Notes: generated from the letters alone by a model not told the origin. Numbered from the stretch's first letter, positions 6,863 through 13,345 are shown. The stretch: 14,792 nucleotides of DNA from DAIMZM01 sp036733985 (GCA_036733985.1 DAIMZM010000063.1:1-14792), one strand, 5' to 3'. Translations and numbers: made by a program.

Positions 6863-8092
6863 TTAAGCTTTCCGCAAGGCCAGGCAGGCATTATGCCCGC
6901 CAAAGCCCAGGGAAGTGGAGAGGGCCAGGCCGCAATCAGTGGGCCGGGCCTTTAGGGCCACATAGTCCAGATCGCATTCCGGATCCGGTTCGGTCAGGCC
7001 GATGGTCGGCGGGATCAGGCCTTTTTCCAGGGCCATGATGGCGGCGATGGCTTCCACAGCCCCGGCGGCGCCCAGCATATGGCCGGTCATGGATTTGCTG
7101 GAGCTGACCAGCAGATTGGCCAGGCCTTCTTCGCCAAAAGCGCTTTTGATAGCCTTGGTTTCGATCACATCGTTCAGGGGCGTACCGGTGCCATGGGCGT
7201 TGACATAAACCGCCTCGCCCGGCTGATAGGCAGCCTCCGCCAGGGCCATACGGATGGCTCTGGCAGCGCCGGCGCCTTCCGGATCCGGGGCGGTGATATG
7301 GTAAGCGTCGCAGGTGGAGCCGTAGCCCACCAGCTCGGCGTAAATATGCGCCCCCCGGGCTTTAGCATGCTCATATTCTTCCAGCACCAAGGCGCCCGCG
7401 CCCTCGCCGATGACAAAGCCGCTGCGCCTTTTATCAAAGGGCAGGGAAGCCAGGGCCGGGTCGTCCGCGGTGGACAGGGCCTGCATATTGGTAAAGCCGG
7501 CAATGCCTACCTCGGCAATGGCCGCTTCCGAACCGCCGGCGATCACCCCGTCCGCATAGCCGTGGCGGATCAGCCGCAGGCCTTCGCCAATGGCCGAAGC
7601 CCCGGAAGCGCAGGCCGTCACCGCGGGCATGCAGGGCCCGGCGCAATGGTAGCGGATGGCAATGCGGCTGGCCGCCATATTGGCGATCAGCTTGGTGATG
7701 AAATGGGCGGAAACCCGGCGGGGACCCAGCTCCAGCAGCTTGCGGTATTCTTCCTGGAAAGCGCCGATACCGCCGATGCCCGCGCCGAAATAGACCGCCA
7801 GCCGCTCCGGGGCCAGGGTGTCCTGAATGCCGCTGTCTGCCACAGCCTGGGCCGCGGCGGCAATGCCGTATTGGCTGAACAGGTCATTGCTCTGCACCTC
7901 AGCCTTTTCCATATATTGCCGGGGGTCGAAATCCTTGACCTCCGCCGCCACATGGGCCTTGTAATTGGCGGTATCGAAACGGGTCAGGGGCCCGATGCCC
8001 AGTTTGCCTTGGGCCAGGGCCTGCCAGTATGCTTCCAGATTATTGCCGATAGGGCTGATCACGCCCAAGCCGGTAATGGCTACTCTTCTCAT
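6863..8092 (-). CDS. fabF: Beta-ketoacyl-ACP synthase (KAS II, FabF type), first copy
   Basis: A 409-residue elongation condensing enzyme. The active-site cysteine is Cys161 in AVTACASG, the histidines are His300 (NAHGTGT) and His338 (KSMTGH, with Lys333), and the C-terminal loop is TSLGFGGHN. ATG 8092 has AAAGGAGA about 4 bases upstream and begins the standard MRRVAITGLGVISPIG. The frame is open to 8173, but that stretch is the AT-rich intercistronic region and not protein-like. It follows fabG after a 92-base gap containing a perfect hairpin, the only sizeable gap inside the operon. In the acpP-fabK-fabD-fabG-fabF order it occupies the usual place of the housekeeping FabF. Confidence 0.95.
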   Translation of the reverse strand: MRRVAITGLGVISPIGNNLEAYWQALAQGKLGIGPLTRFDTANYKAHVAAEVKDFDPRQYMEKAEVQSNDLFSQYGIAAAAQAVADSGIQDTLAPERLAVYFGAGIGGIGAFQEEYRKLLELGPRRVSAHFITKLIANMAASRIAIRYHCAGPCMPAVTACASGASAIGEGLRLIRHGYADGVIAGGSEAAIAEVGIAGFTNMQALSTADDPALASLPFDKRRSGFVIGEGAGALVLEEYEHAKARGAHIYAELVGYGSTCDAYHITAPDPEGAGAARAIRMALAEAAYQPGEAVYVNAHGTGTPLNDVIETKAIKSAFGEEGLANLLVSSSKSMTGHMLGAAGAVEAIAAIMALEKGLIPPTIGLTEPDPECDLDYVALKARPTDCGLALSTSLGFGGHNACLALRKA

Positions 8093-8134
8093 ATCGTCTC
8101 CTTTTACGGTGTTTGTTGTTTTAAGGTTTTCTCG

Positions 8135-8158
8135 GTTCTTCTTTGGCAAAAGAAGAAC
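8135..8158 (-). repeat. Perfect hairpin in the fabG-fabF intercistronic gap
   Basis: GTTCTTCTTT (8135-8144) and AAAGAAGAAC (8149-8158) form a 10-base-pair stem with a 4-base loop. The gap of 8093-8184 is noticeably AT-rich compared with the genes. No T-tract follows in the direction of transcription, so it does not look like a full terminator. It could be an RNA-processing or stability element. Confidence 0.65.
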
Positions 8159-8184
8159 GGTTTTAAGCTTCACTAAATGCCATA

Positions 8185-8919
8185 TTACATGGCCAGGCCG
8201 CCGTCCACCCGGATCACCTCGCCGGTGATATAGGCGGCTTTGTCGCCGGCCAGGAACAGGGCCAGCTCAGCCACTTCCTCGGGCAGGCCGGGGCGGCCCA
8301 GGGGGATTTGCCGCAACAGGGGCAGATCCTCCGGCAAATGGGCGGTCATATCCGTGGTGATGAAGCCGGGGGCGATGGCGTTGCAGCAGATGCCTCTGGG
8401 GGCCAGCTCCCGGGCCAGGGTCTTAGTGAGGCCGATCAGCCCGGCTTTGGCCGCGGCATAATTGGCCTGGCCCGCGTTGCCGATGATCCCGGCAATGGAG
8501 GTGATATTGATGATCCGCCCCCGGCGCTGCCGCATCATCAGCGGCGCTGCCTGGCGGCAGAGATTGAAAGCGCCCTTCAGGTTCACGGCCAGCACCCGGT
8601 CGAAGCTCTCCTCGCTCATCAGGGCCAGGGGCTGGTCTTTGATAATGCCCGCGTTATTGACCAGGATTTCCAGGCTGCCGAAATCCGCCTTCACCTGGGC
8701 CACAACCGTTTTGACCTGGCTGAAATCCGCCACATCGCAGGCATAGCGGCGGGCCTGGCCGCCCAGGGCCGCAATGGCTTGGACGGTTTCTTCCGCCTGG
8801 CTGCTGTTATTGGCATAGACCAGGGCCAGATTGGCCCCGGCTGCCGCCAGCTTCAGGGCAATCGCCCGGCCGATTCCCCGGGAAGCCCCGCTGACCAGGG
8901 CGGTCTGCCCCCTAAGCAT
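8185..8919 (-). CDS. fabG: 3-oxoacyl-ACP reductase
   Basis: A 244-residue short-chain dehydrogenase that reduces 3-oxoacyl-ACP with NADPH. The Rossmann motif SGASRGIG is at 10-17, NNAG at 88-91, and the catalytic set is Asn113, Ser141 (ITSIAG), Tyr154 and Lys158 (YAAAK). The C-terminus YITGEVIRVDGGLAM is typical of FabG. ATG 8919 overlaps the fabD stop by 8 bases (8912-8919), indicating coupled translation; the frame stays open upstream only because it runs in another frame of fabD. The ribosome site before it is weak (AGG), in keeping with coupling. Confidence 0.97.
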   Translation of the reverse strand: MLRGQTALVSGASRGIGRAIALKLAAAGANLALVYANNSSQAEETVQAIAALGGQARRYACDVADFSQVKTVVAQVKADFGSLEILVNNAGIIKDQPLALMSEESFDRVLAVNLKGAFNLCRQAAPLMMRQRRGRIINITSIAGIIGNAGQANYAAAKAGLIGLTKTLARELAPRGICCNAIAPGFITTDMTAHLPEDLPLLRQIPLGRPGLPEEVAELALFLAGDKAAYITGEVIRVDGGLAM

Positions 8920-9832
8920 GGGCTTGTACCTGGGCCAGGGTTTCCGCCAGGCTGGCCCTGTCTTCCACATGGAGGGCCAGGGCTTCCGGCACGATGCGGC
9001 TGATGAAGCGGCACAGGGTATCGCCGGGGCCCACTTCAATGAAAATATCCACGCCCTGGTTGGCCAGCTTTTCCACGATCTGCTGCCAGCGCACCGGGTT
9101 GACGATCTGTTCCCGCAGCAGTTGGCGGAAATCGCCGCCGTAGAGGCTGCCGGTATAATTGGCGTAGAGGGGGATGCGGGGTTCCTGGAAGGTGACTTCA
9201 TCCAGGATAGCCTGGAATTTTTGGGCCGCCTCAGCCATGAAAGGGGTGTGGAAAGCGCCGCTGACCGGCAGGGGCATGGCTTTGCCTCCCGCTTCCTTTA
9301 CCGCTTGCTTAAAGCCTTCCATAGACGTTCTGAGGCCGGCCACTACGATTTGGCCGGGGCAGTTATAATTTACCGGGTAAATCTGTTCATAATTGGCGCA
9401 AAGCGCCTCCACCGCTTGTTCTTCCAGCTTCAGCACCGCAGCCATCACCGTGTCCGCCTGATCCGAGCAGTCCTGCATCAGGCGGCCCCGGGCGGAAACC
9501 AGCTTAAAGCCGTCGGCAAAGGAAACCGCGCCGGAAAAGGTCAAAGCAGCCAGCTCCCCCACTGAGAAACCGGCCAGATAATCCGGCTTGACCCCGGCCT
9601 CGGCCAGGGCCGCTGCCGCCGCCATTTCCACAGCGAACATGCAGGGCTGGGTATTGGCGGTTTGAGCCAGCTCTTCTTTGGCGCCGTTGAAGCATTGGGC
9701 CTGGGTGCCGGGGCGGAGGGCCTCAGCTTCGGCAAAGACCTGGCCGGCGGCTGGATTGCTTTCCGCCAGCTCTTGGCCCATGCCGCTGTATTGGGCTCCT
9801 TGCCCGGAAAAAACCAGGGCTATTTTACCCAT
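8912..9832 (-). CDS. fabD: Malonyl-CoA:ACP transacylase
   Basis: A 306-residue acyltransferase that loads malonate from CoA onto acyl carrier protein. The N-terminus MGKIALVFSGQGAQYSGMG has the family GQGAQ motif. The nucleophile is Ser90 in GFSVGE, Arg115 lies in SARGRLMQ, and His195 in SGAFHTPFM completes the dyad. The usual nucleophile elbow is GHSLGE, so Phe in place of His at position 89 is a small oddity. ATG 9832 lies inside fabK (13-base overlap) with AAGGAG seven bases upstream; the longer open frame to 9925 is fabK in another frame. Confidence 0.97.
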   Translation of the reverse strand: MGKIALVFSGQGAQYSGMGQELAESNPAAGQVFAEAEALRPGTQAQCFNGAKEELAQTANTQPCMFAVEMAAAAALAEAGVKPDYLAGFSVGELAALTFSGAVSFADGFKLVSARGRLMQDCSDQADTVMAAVLKLEEQAVEALCANYEQIYPVNYNCPGQIVVAGLRTSMEGFKQAVKEAGGKAMPLPVSGAFHTPFMAEAAQKFQAILDEVTFQEPRIPLYANYTGSLYGGDFRQLLREQIVNPVRWQQIVEKLANQGVDIFIEVGPGDTLCRFISRIVPEALALHVEDRASLAETLAQVQAHA

Positions 9833-10764
9833 TGTGCAGCTCCTTTCAGCAGCAGCTCCGCCTCCTGGCAGAGCGTGGCGATGATCTGGGCGGCAGGCCG
9901 TTCTTCTTTGACTAAGCCGGCGCATTGTCCGGCAATGAAGCAGCCCTGTTCGGCGTCGCCGTCCACCACGGCCTTACGCAGCGCGCCGCTGCCCAGCACT
10001 TCCAGCTGTTCCTGGCAGACGCCCTCCTGCTCGGCTTTGGCATAGGCCCGGGAAAAGGGGCTGCGCAGGCTGCGCACCGGATGCCCCAGCTGCCTGCCGG
10101 TGACGATGGTATCCAGATCCCCGGCTTTCAGCAGCCGGGCTTTATAATTTTCATGCACAGCGCATTCTTTGGCAGCCAGGAATACCGTGCCTGCCTGCAC
10201 CCCGGCAGCGCCCAGCATCAGGGCGGCGGCTAAGCCCCGCCCGTCCGCAATGCCGCCGGCGGCGATCACCGGGATCTCCACCGCGTCGCAAACTTGGGGC
10301 ACCAGGGCCATGGTGGTCAATTCACCGATATGGCCGCCGCTTTCCGTGCCTTCGGCAATCACTGCCGCAGCGCCGGAGCGGGCCATTTTCTTGGCCTGGG
10401 CGACCGAAGCCACCACCGGCAGGACCCTGACGCCTGCTTCCAGCCAGGCAGCCATGTAAGGGGCGGGACTGCCCGCGCCGGTGGTGACCACCGCCACCCC
10501 CTCGGCAACAGCCAGCGCCGCGATTTCCGCGGCATAGGGGCTAAGCAGCATAATGTTCAGGCCAAAAGGGCGGCTGGTCAGGCTGCGGGCCCGGCGGATC
10601 TGGTTTTTCACTTCCTCAGGGCTCCAATTGCCGGCGCCGATGATGCCCAGGCCGCCGCCTTCGGAAACCGCGGCGGCCAGTACGCCGTCCGCGGCCCAGG
10701 CCATGCCGCCCTGAAGGATCGGGTAGGGGATATTCAGGATATCTTGCAGCCGGGTGTTCAGCAT
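9820..10764 (-). CDS. fabK: Enoyl-ACP reductase, FMN-dependent (FabK type)
   Basis: A 314-residue TIM-barrel flavoprotein of the nitronate monooxygenase/FabK family, reducing trans-2-enoyl-ACP in the last step of each elongation cycle. Features include PILQGGMAW at the N-terminus, the GGxGxIG-like stretch GGGLGIIGAG, the FabK signature AEGTESGGHIGELTTMALVPQV with the catalytic-type His145, and the phosphate-binding AAGGIADGRGLAAAL. The location between acpP and fabD supports FabK over a nitronate monooxygenase. It starts 4 bases after the acpP stop and overlaps fabD by 13 bases. FabK enzymes are generally not sensitive to triclosan, in contrast to FabI. No FabI is visible in this window. Confidence 0.95.
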   Translation of the reverse strand: MLNTRLQDILNIPYPILQGGMAWAADGVLAAAVSEGGGLGIIGAGNWSPEEVKNQIRRARSLTSRPFGLNIMLLSPYAAEIAALAVAEGVAVVTTGAGSPAPYMAAWLEAGVRVLPVVASVAQAKKMARSGAAAVIAEGTESGGHIGELTTMALVPQVCDAVEIPVIAAGGIADGRGLAAALMLGAAGVQAGTVFLAAKECAVHENYKARLLKAGDLDTIVTGRQLGHPVRSLRSPFSRAYAKAEQEGVCQEQLEVLGSGALRKAVVDGDAEQGCFIAGQCAGLVKEERPAAQIIATLCQEAELLLKGAAQWVK

Positions 10765-10768
10765 CGGC

Positions 10769-10990
10769 TTAACCCTGCTTGGATTCGATGAACGTGATCA
10801 GGTCGCCCACGGTGACCAGCTTTTGGTTCAGCTCCAGCTCGCAGCCGATCTTATCTTCCAGCTGCATCACCATTTCCACCAAGTCCAGGGAATCCAGGCC
10901 TAAGGATTTGAATTCCGTTTCCAGGGTAATGGTTTCTGGTTCGCATTCCAGGTTCTCCGCCAGCACTTCTTTAACAACGTCTAATAGCAT
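10769..10990 (-). CDS. acpP: Acyl carrier protein
   Basis: A 73-residue acidic four-helix carrier. The phosphopantetheine attachment serine is Ser34 in LGLDSLDLVEMVM, matching the family DSL motif. It is the first gene of the leftward fatty-acid operon. ATG 10990 has GGAGG nine bases upstream. A leader of about 375 nt, containing the palindrome array, separates it from the predicted promoter. It is slightly shorter than the common 75-80 residues, but all four helices are represented. Confidence 0.96.
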   Translation of the reverse strand: MLLDVVKEVLAENLECEPETITLETEFKSLGLDSLDLVEMVMQLEDKIGCELELNQKLVTVGDLITFIESKQG

Positions 10991-11021
10991 GTTTTAATTC
11001 CTCCGTAAGCGTTTTTTAGTA

Positions 11022-11364
11022 TTATCAGTGATAACCGAGGGGGTAAATAAAAATTATCAGTGATAACTAAGCGGTAAAAAATAAATATTACCACTGATAA
11101 TATTTACCGTTCGTAAAAATTATCAGGATAAATGCGGGATAAAAGCAGAATTATCAGTGATAAATAAAAGGCTAAAAATAAAATTATCGGTGATAACCAG
11201 CTGGGCAAAAAATGGGATTATCAGTGATAACTAACGGGGCAAAATAAAAATCATCAATGATAATAGCGACAAGCAGAAACAATAACTCCAGCATACAGCC
11301 TATTATCATCGATAATTGCACGGGTAAAACAATAAATTTCCGCCCCAAGCATTATCCTTGATAA
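11022..11364. repeat. Array of ten tetO-like palindromes (TTATCAGTGATAA) in the acpP leader
   Basis: Ten copies of a 13-base palindrome (6+1+6). Exact copies are at 11022-11034, 11054-11066, 11151-11163 and 11218-11230. Variants are TTACCACTGATAA 11088-11100, TTATCAGGATAA 11120-11131 (one base short), TTATCGGTGATAA 11184-11196, TCATCAATGATAA 11251-11263, TTATCATCGATAA 11303-11315 and TTATCCTTGATAA 11352-11364. Start-to-start distances are 32, 34, 32, 31, 33, 34, 33, 52 and 49. The four exact copies and three one- or two-base variants form the regular part; the two promoter-proximal copies are the most degraded. The spacers of the regular part are mostly a GC-rich block followed by an A-tract. 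The array fills nearly all of the 432-base gap between the tetR stop and acpP. The core TATCAGTGATA equals the core of Tn10 tetO2. Binding by the adjacent TetR-family protein is inferred. Confidence 0.93.
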
Positions 11365-11373
11365 TCTAGTGGG

Positions 11374-11402
11374 ATTATACAGCATGCATTGCGGCATGTC
11401 AA
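11374..11402 (-). promoter_or_regulatory. Consensus sigma-A promoter of the acpP-fab operon
   Basis: On the minus strand TTGACA (11402-11397), a 17-base spacer and TATAAT (11379-11374) form a perfect consensus promoter. It lies 20 bases past the tetR stop. The predicted start near 11367 is immediately before palindrome ten (11352-11364), so that copy would cover about +3 to +15. The remaining nine are further downstream in the transcribed leader. A promoter this strong would normally need tight control. Confidence 0.88.
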
Positions 11403-11422
11403 TCCTTTTTTCTGTTGCAGGT

Positions 11423-12004
11423 CTAAGGCAGGTCAAATTCCCGGTCGATGGTTTCCACCACCATCTCAAAGTTTTCTTCCGTGTAGGGCACCTCGCCATT
11501 ATCAAACATCAAGGCCGCGCCATAGATCATGGAGCGCACCAGGAAGGTCTTGCGCAGCTCTACCTCAGGGGGCATGCCCACGGAAGCGCAGAAAATCCGG
11601 AGAAATTCTTGGGTGCGGCGGCTCAAGCGCCCCCGCAGGCTGGCATATTTGGAATCAAAACTCTCATCCTTCATCATGATCACCGAGCGGAAATGGGGGT
11701 TCTCCACCAGGAAGCGGATATATTCCCGGCTGACTTCCACCAGCAGCTTCCGCATATCACTGCCATAAACGGCCACCACCTGTTCCTGACGCTGATTCCA
11801 CAGAGTGTTGATGTATTCGATGATGGCGGCGAAAAAATCCGCCCGGCTGGAGAAATGCTTATAAGGCGTGGCGCAAGACACGCCGCAAACCGACGCCACC
11901 CGCCGCACTGAGAAATTCTGCACCCCATTGGTGCTGATTTCATCGATCCCGGCCAGCACCAGCCGTTCTCTTAAGGTCAGCTCCCCATCCTTCTCCTTGA
12001 TCAT
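11423..12004 (-). CDS. TetR-family transcriptional regulator
   Basis: A 193-residue one-component repressor type. The N-terminal DNA-binding domain runs from ELTLRERLVLAGIDEIS through the helix-turn-helix at residues 31-51 (FSVRRVASVCGVSCATPYKHF). Aligned by eye to Tn10 TetR, it keeps the equivalents of Arg28, Thr40, Tyr42 and His44 but has Cys-Ala in place of Gln38-Pro39. The C-terminal ligand domain (about 60-193) is not recognisable and lacks the tetracycline TetR sequence, so no drug ligand should be assumed. ATG 12004 has GGAG six bases upstream; the longer frame to 12088 overlaps the promoter. Upstream of the fatty-acid operon and next to the palindrome array, it is the natural candidate regulator. 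Its own promoter region lacks a clear copy of the palindrome. Confidence 0.93.
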   Translation of the reverse strand: MIKEKDGELTLRERLVLAGIDEISTNGVQNFSVRRVASVCGVSCATPYKHFSSRADFFAAIIEYINTLWNQRQEQVVAVYGSDMRKLLVEVSREYIRFLVENPHFRSVIMMKDESFDSKYASLRGRLSRRTQEFLRIFCASVGMPPEVELRKTFLVRSMIYGAALMFDNGEVPYTEENFEMVVETIDREFDLP

Positions 12005-12022
12005 AAATTTCTCCTTCCTGAT

Positions 12023-12064
12023 ATTATTATGCGGCGGCCGCCGCCGATAGATCGTTATTATTAT
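12023..12064. repeat. GC palindrome flanked by ATTATTAT direct repeats in the tetR leader
   Basis: A perfect 14-base palindrome GCGGCGGCCGCCGC (12031-12044) lies in the short untranslated leader of tetR. It is flanked by two identical ATTATTAT blocks (12023-12030 and 12057-12064), the right one overlapping the -10 element. It could be an operator or a leader hairpin; the function is unknown. Confidence 0.5.
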
Positions 12065-12088
12065 CCCCTTTTCCCAGCGCCTTGTCAA
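12060..12088 (-). promoter_or_regulatory. Promoter of the tetR gene (TTGACA-17-GATAAT)
   Basis: On the minus strand TTGACA (12088-12083), exactly 17 bases, then GATAAT (12065-12060), five of six to consensus. The predicted start is near 12053, giving a leader of about 50 nt before ATG 12004. It lies between the arcA stop and tetR, so tetR can be expressed independently of arcA. Confidence 0.82.
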
Positions 12089-12121
12089 CCCGGCTGCTCA
12101 AGCTCAGGCCAGGCAAGGGGG

Positions 12122-13345
12122 TCAGATCTCCTCCCGGTAGAGAGGCATGCTCATGCAGCGGGGGCCGCCCCGGCCCCGTACCAGCTCGCTGCCTTCCAGG
12201 GGGATGATCTGGACGCCGTTTTCCTCCAGGCTGCGGTTGGAGACGGCGTTCCGGTTGTAAACAATGACCTTGCCCGGAGCCACGCATAAGGTATTGGTGG
12301 CGTCGTTCCACTGCTCCCTGGCCGCTGCCTGGGGGTCGCCGCCGCCGCTGTAGATGAAGCGGGGCTCGGTCCCGCCCAGCATGGCCCCAAGGGCTTTACG
12401 GATGCTGTCATAACGCCGGTAGCAAAGCCGGCCGCCGGCTCCCAGGCTGATCCCCACGGCCTCCGCCTGGCCCAGCATGCCGGGATAAACCACGAAGCAG
12501 TCCCGATCCACCATAGTCATCACCGTGTCCAGGTGCATGAAGGCCCGCTCATTGGGGATGCTGATGGCCAGCACCTGCCGGTAGCCGGCCTCCTGGGTCA
12601 GCAATTGCCGGGCCAGGTAATCCACAGCCTGCAGGCTGGTGCGCTGGGAGCAGCCCACGGCAATGGCCTGCCCGGATAAGACCAGCAGATCGCCGCCTTC
12701 CAGGGGCAGGCGGTAGAGGGCGTTATCACAGAGCAGCCTGGCGCCGGCAAACAGGGGATGATGCAGGGCCAGCAGCCGCAGCAGGGCCGCCTCCCGCCGC
12801 CGGGTTTCCGTAGTCATGGCGCTGATCACCAGGGAATGGCCGATCACTGCCGCCGGATCCCGGGAAAAATACATATTGGGCAGGGGAGAGAGCAGCTCCC
12901 GCCGGCCCTGGCTAAAATAATCGCTTAAGCTTTTCCCCCGGTCTTTCAGCCTGGACATGTCCAGCCCGGCCACGGCAATGGCGGCCCGGCCGGCCCCATC
13001 CTCTGCCAGGAACAGCTCCTTCAGCCTGAGGGAGGCCTTCATCTCCCGGCCGATCTCCTCGTCCATGACCTGGTCGGCAAAATCCGCCGCCGCCTGGTCG
13101 TCGCTGAGCACGTCCCTGAGCAGCTCCCCGGTATAGGCCACCTCCGCCCCGGCGGCTTGCAGCGCCGCCACAAAGGCGTCATGCTCCTCCCGCATGCGGC
13201 TGGCCCAGGGGATATCCTCAAAAAGCATCTCCTGGAGCCGCCAGGGCATCAATTGCTCCATCTCCGGCCCGGGCCGGTGTACCAAGACCCGTTTCAGCGG
13301 GCCGATCTCGCTTTTAACCTGGATATACGGCGTCATGCCCAGCAT
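12122..13345 (-). CDS. arcA: Arginine deiminase
   Basis: A 407-residue cytoplasmic enzyme hydrolysing L-arginine to citrulline and ammonia, the first step of the arginine deiminase pathway. All catalytic elements are visible: Asp163 in PNMYFSRDP, Glu216 in LEGGD, His271 and Asp273 in FMHLDTVM, and the nucleophile Cys397 in GRGGPRCMSMPL. The substrate-guiding N-terminus IGPLKRVLVHRPGPEMEQL is also typical. Length matches the bacterial family (about 405-420). Two starts are possible: ATG 13345, four bases after GGAGG, or ATG 13336, thirteen bases after it; the first is kept. No arcB, arcC or arcD is adjacent, so the rest of the pathway must be elsewhere or absent. It lies 81 bases downstream of holA on the same strand. 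No strong own promoter was seen, so readthrough from holA is possible. Confidence 0.95.
   Translation of the reverse strand: MLGMTPYIQVKSEIGPLKRVLVHRPGPEMEQLMPWRLQEMLFEDIPWASRMREEHDAFVAALQAAGAEVAYTGELLRDVLSDDQAAADFADQVMDEEIGREMKASLRLKELFLAEDGAGRAAIAVAGLDMSRLKDRGKSLSDYFSQGRRELLSPLPNMYFSRDPAAVIGHSLVISAMTTETRRREAALLRLLALHHPLFAGARLLCDNALYRLPLEGGDLLVLSGQAIAVGCSQRTSLQAVDYLARQLLTQEAGYRQVLAISIPNERAFMHLDTVMTMVDRDCFVVYPGMLGQAEAVGISLGAGGRLCYRRYDSIRKALGAMLGGTEPRFIYSGGGDPQAAAREQWNDATNTLCVAPGKVIVYNRNAVSNRSLEENGVQIIPLEGSELVRGRGGPRCMSMPLYREEI

Noticed and set aside
7079..8176. Long plus-strand open frame of 365 codons opposite fabF
   Set aside because: It is antisense to a clear FabF with intact active site; GC-rich codon use leaves the opposite frames open. 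The translation has no recognisable domain.
8920..9201. N-terminal extension of FabG
   Set aside because: It is fabD read in another frame; the Rossmann motif requires the start at 8919.
10991..11021. Second promoter close to acpP using GATAAT of the first palindrome as -10
   Set aside because: GATAAT is 5/6 to consensus, but the hexamer 17 bases upstream (TATTTA) is not a -35; the consensus promoter at 11402-11374 explains transcription better.
11022..11364. CRISPR array
   Set aside because: Repeats are only 13 bases, palindromic and degenerate, and the spacers resemble one another; no cas genes are present.
11022..11364. Vector contamination by a synthetic tetracycline-response element
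   Set aside because: Synthetic arrays repeat identical full tetO units. Here the copies are degenerate, the outer operator bases differ, and the array is embedded in a native fatty-acid operon.
11022..11364. FapR or FabT binding sites
   Set aside because: Both known motifs have a different palindrome (FabT centres on TGATNATCA, with half-sites in the other order), and no such regulator gene is adjacent.
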